The position numbers were made by a program, and so were the translations under genes. Source: Streptococcus sp. 263_SSPC (GTDB lineage Bacteria; Bacillota; Bacilli; Lactobacillales; Aerococcaceae). Taken from it: DNA of 35,080 nt. This document shows, piece by piece, positions 33,716 to 35,080 of the stretch. The stretch is taken from assembly GCF_001071995.1 (NCBI RefSeq), contig NZ_JVNU01000035.1, forward strand, positions 1-35,080, in the 5' to 3' direction. The notes below the pieces were generated by a model. That model ran no database searches. It was not told the origin of the DNA and saw nothing but the letters and a program-made list of their open reading frames with translations. The first letter of the stretch is position 1. Each line of letters opens with the position of its first letter.

Positions 33716-33748
33716 AAAAAGCCCAACGATAGATTTTCGTCGGGCTTT
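33716..33748. terminator. bidirectional terminator between HXXEE and CPBP genes
   Basis: AAAGCCCAACGA and TCGTCGGGCTTT form a 12-bp stem with one mismatch (a G-T pair in the leftward RNA) around a 7-base loop. T runs follow in both directions, stronger leftward (five T). It lies between two convergent genes. Confidence 0.82.
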
Positions 33749-33780
33749 CGTATTTCGAAAATAAAAAATTTCTATTAATA

Positions 33781-34341
33781 TTATTTTCTATAGATAATGG
33801 TTAGATTCATCAACATATGAAGGAGAATAGAATTTAGAACTGCCCCTGATTTTTCCCTTAAAAGGAAGAGCAAACTCGACACACATAGAAAATAAATGAT
33901 GCTCTTAAAGTCAAAAGCAAAATGGAAAAAGATAAAGATAATCGTTCCCAGTATATAAGAAATCAAAATATAATCAGAATTATAAGCAATTTCTCTACAA
34001 ATCAATTCTTCAATAATAGGCGATAGAAGAATCGCTGAAACTTTTGTATGCAAAGGGTAATTACTATTATCCTTATTAGTAAATAAAAGAATAAATAAGA
34101 TAGTACATGATCCAAAAAAGAAAAGAGATACAAAGTTCACTGATAAAGACAATTCATTCAAAATATGTGTATATATTAGGACCCCTATGAAAATAATCGT
34201 TTTAAAAAGATCTCTTATAATCTTTAAAAGTTCTAATGAAGTCTTCTTTCTTTTCAAAATAGAATATAGCACTTGCGAGACAAAAAGGATTATAAAATAA
34301 AGAAGTAACGATATAAATGTATAGTATGTTGTTTCGAACAT
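33781..34341 (-). CDS. CPBP-family intramembrane metalloprotease (Abi/Rce1-like)
   Basis: A 186-residue very hydrophobic protein with about six membrane segments and all three CPBP signatures: EELICRE (111-117), FIFFH (136-140) and HMLMN (175-179). These supply the Glu and His residues of the predicted active site. Relatives process prenylated proteins or confer bacteriocin self-immunity; no bacteriocin gene is visible here. The ATG at 34341 lacks a good ribosome site (a GAGAAGG lies about 17 bases upstream, too far) and the frame is closed a few codons further up. The region is AT-rich, suggesting an accessory origin. Confidence 0.78.
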   Translation of the reverse strand: MFETTYYTFISLLLYFIILFVSQVLYSILKRKKTSLELLKIIRDLFKTIIFIGVLIYTHILNELSLSVNFVSLFFFGSCTILFILLFTNKDNSNYPLHTKVSAILLSPIIEELICREIAYNSDYILISYILGTIIFIFFHFAFDFKSIIYFLCVSSLLFLLREKSGAVLNSILLHMLMNLTIIYRK

Positions 34342-34465
34342 TGAACTGATAAAATACCCTTCTCAAAATTAAAATATCTGATTCAATAGTAAAACAAAGC
34401 AGATACTTCATCAACTTATGCCACTATGTAAAATGAAACCAAATAGTTATACTCACCATTATAAA

Positions 34466-34497
34466 CAAAAAAGACAAGGCATTAAAACCTTGTCTTT
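34466..34497 (-). terminator. terminator of the tRNA operon
   Basis: AAAGACAAGG (34470-34479) and CCTTGTCTTT (34488-34497) form a perfect 10-bp stem with an 8-base loop; leftward, the stem ends in T and the T run continues to seven. It lies 8 bases after the tRNA-Leu gene. Confidence 0.92.
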
Positions 34498-34504
34498 ACG
34501 CGTA

Positions 34505-34588
34505 TACCGGCGGCCGGGGTCGAACCGGCACGCCCTCGCGGGCACTGGATTTTGAGTCCAGCGCGTCTGCCAATTCCGCCACGCCGGC
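34505..34588 (-). tRNA. tRNA-Leu (anticodon CAA)
   Basis: 84 bases on the minus strand with a 7-bp acceptor stem (GCCGGCG with CGCCGGT, one G-T pair), a long variable arm as in class II tRNAs, and the anticodon loop CTCAAAA, giving CAA for UUG codons. The T loop is GGTTCGACC-like. CCA is not encoded. Confidence 0.95.
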
Positions 34589-34597
34589 ATATCAGGA

Positions 34598-34668
<71 letters not shown>

Positions 34669-34685
34669 ACCAAAATATAAAAAAA

Positions 34686-34757
34686 CTGGGGTAGCTGGAT
34701 TCGAACCAACGAATGACGGAGTCAAAGTCCGTTGCCTTACCGCTTGGCTATACCCCA
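34686..34757 (-). tRNA. tRNA-Gln (anticodon TTG)
   Basis: 72 bases with acceptor TGGGGTA paired with TACCCCA, anticodon loop CTTTGAC (TTG) and T loop GGTTCGAATCC. It begins with the T1-A72 pair typical of bacterial tRNA-Gln. CCA is not encoded. Confidence 0.95.
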
Positions 34758-34762
34758 AGATA

Positions 34763-34836
34763 GGCGACCGAGGGGAATCGAACCCCCGAATGTCGGTGCC
34801 ACAAACCGATGCGTTAACCACTTCGCCACGGTCGCC
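34763..34836 (-). tRNA. tRNA-His (anticodon GTG)
   Basis: 74 bases with an 8-bp acceptor stem (GGCGACCG with CGGTCGCC), meaning that the extra G-1 that marks tRNA-His is encoded and pairs with C73. Anticodon loop TTGTGGC gives GTG. CCA is not encoded. Confidence 0.95.
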
Positions 34837-34852
34837 ATAATAATATTTAAAA

Positions 34853-34923
34853 CAGGGGTAGCAGGAATCGAACCCACACTAACGGTTTTGGAGACCGCTG
34901 TTCTACCTTTAAACTATACCCCT
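34853..34923 (-). tRNA. tRNA-Trp (anticodon CCA)
   Basis: 71 bases with acceptor AGGGGTA paired with TACCCCT, discriminator G, anticodon loop CTCCAAA (CCA) and T loop GGTTCGATTCC. The 3' CCA is not encoded. Confidence 0.95.
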
Positions 34924-34954
34924 ATATAGTTTTTGAAAATTCAATTCCAAATAA

Positions 34955-35035
34955 TGGAGGGGGGCAGATTCGAACTGCCGAACCCGAAGGAGCGGATTTA
35001 CAGTCCGCCGCGTTTAGCCACTTCGCTACCCCTCC
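34955..35035 (-). tRNA. tRNA-Tyr (anticodon GTA)
   Basis: 81 bases with acceptor GGAGGGG paired with CCCCTCC, a class II variable arm (CTCCTTCGGGTTC region), and anticodon loop CTGTAAA giving GTA. Discriminator is A; CCA is not encoded. Confidence 0.95.
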
Positions 35036-35038
35036 AAA

Positions 35039-35080
35039 TGGCTCGGGACAGAATCGAACTGCCGACACCTTGAGCTTCAA
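35039..35080 (-). tRNA. tRNA-Phe (anticodon GAA), 5' part outside the window
   Basis: Only the 3' part is present: anticodon loop TTGAAGC (GAA), variable loop GTGTC, T arm GGCAGTTCGATTCTGTC and acceptor CCGAGCC with discriminator A. These ends match Firmicutes tRNA-Phe, which starts GGCTCGG. The 5' half lies beyond base 35080. Confidence 0.85.

Noticed and set aside
34202-34414. 70-residue minus-strand frame overlapping the CPBP gene start
   Set aside because: Different frame from the CPBP protease, no domain, and composition as expected from AT-rich chance sequence.

Overview
The window reads as chromosomal DNA from a low-GC Gram-positive bacterium of the order Lactobacillales, most likely the Carnobacteriaceae (a Granulicatella- or Carnobacterium-like organism). 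The grounds are a Firmicutes-type dcw cluster ending in ylmE-sepF-ylmG-ylmH-divIVA, the rpmF/yceD and yqeG-to-ylbM gene orders, strong AGGAGG-type ribosome sites, and murE kept inside the dcw cluster. The genus is an inference from gene order and motifs, not from a database search. Almost every gene lies on the minus strand, so the story reads from right to left. No stretch longer than 300 bases lacks a gene.

Right end (about 34.5-35.08 kb): a tRNA cluster (Phe, Tyr, Trp, His, Gln, Cys, Leu), probably the tail of an rRNA operon outside the window, closed by a strong terminator. Next comes a small, visibly AT-rich accessory island (33.2-34.35 kb) with two convergent membrane-protein genes, an HXXEE-domain protein and a CPBP-type intramembrane protease, sharing a bidirectional terminator. 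Then follow a GT4 diacylglycerol glucosyltransferase, a beta-hydroxyacid dehydrogenase-family oxidoreductase and ykuJ.

22-30.5 kb: hom-thrB (threonine branch) runs into the conserved housekeeping block yqeG-yqeH-yhbY-nadD-yqeK-rsfS-yqeM-ylbM (ribosome assembly, NAD synthesis, Ap4A hydrolysis, tRNA modification). A consensus sigma-A promoter then drives yceD-rpmF. A 36-bp perfect palindrome of unknown role follows rpmF, upstream of a DUF3397 membrane-protein gene.

5.8-21.4 kb: the division and cell-wall cluster mraZ-rsmH-ftsL-pbp-murE-mraY-murD-murG-divIB-ftsA-ftsZ-ylmE-sepF-ylmG-ylmH-divIVA, followed by a HesB-like gene. Four ten-base-spaced (G/A)TGGT repeats upstream of mraZ form a textbook-like MraZ operator. 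The division PBP lacks PASTA domains, and MurE carries the DNPR motif associated with meso-diaminopimelate.

1.7-5.8 kb: a three-gene phosphocholine-activation operon. It encodes a fusion of winged helix, nucleotidyltransferase and choline kinase, then a LicC-like CTP:phosphocholine cytidylyltransferase, then a BCCT transporter. The transporter carries Asp where choline-specific, proton-coupled BCCT members carry it. Together these would import choline, phosphorylate it and activate it to CDP-choline for decoration of surface glycans. No licD-type transferase is in the window. The operon runs into a complete IS3-family element (1-1677) whose left end folds into a hairpin covering its own ribosome site.
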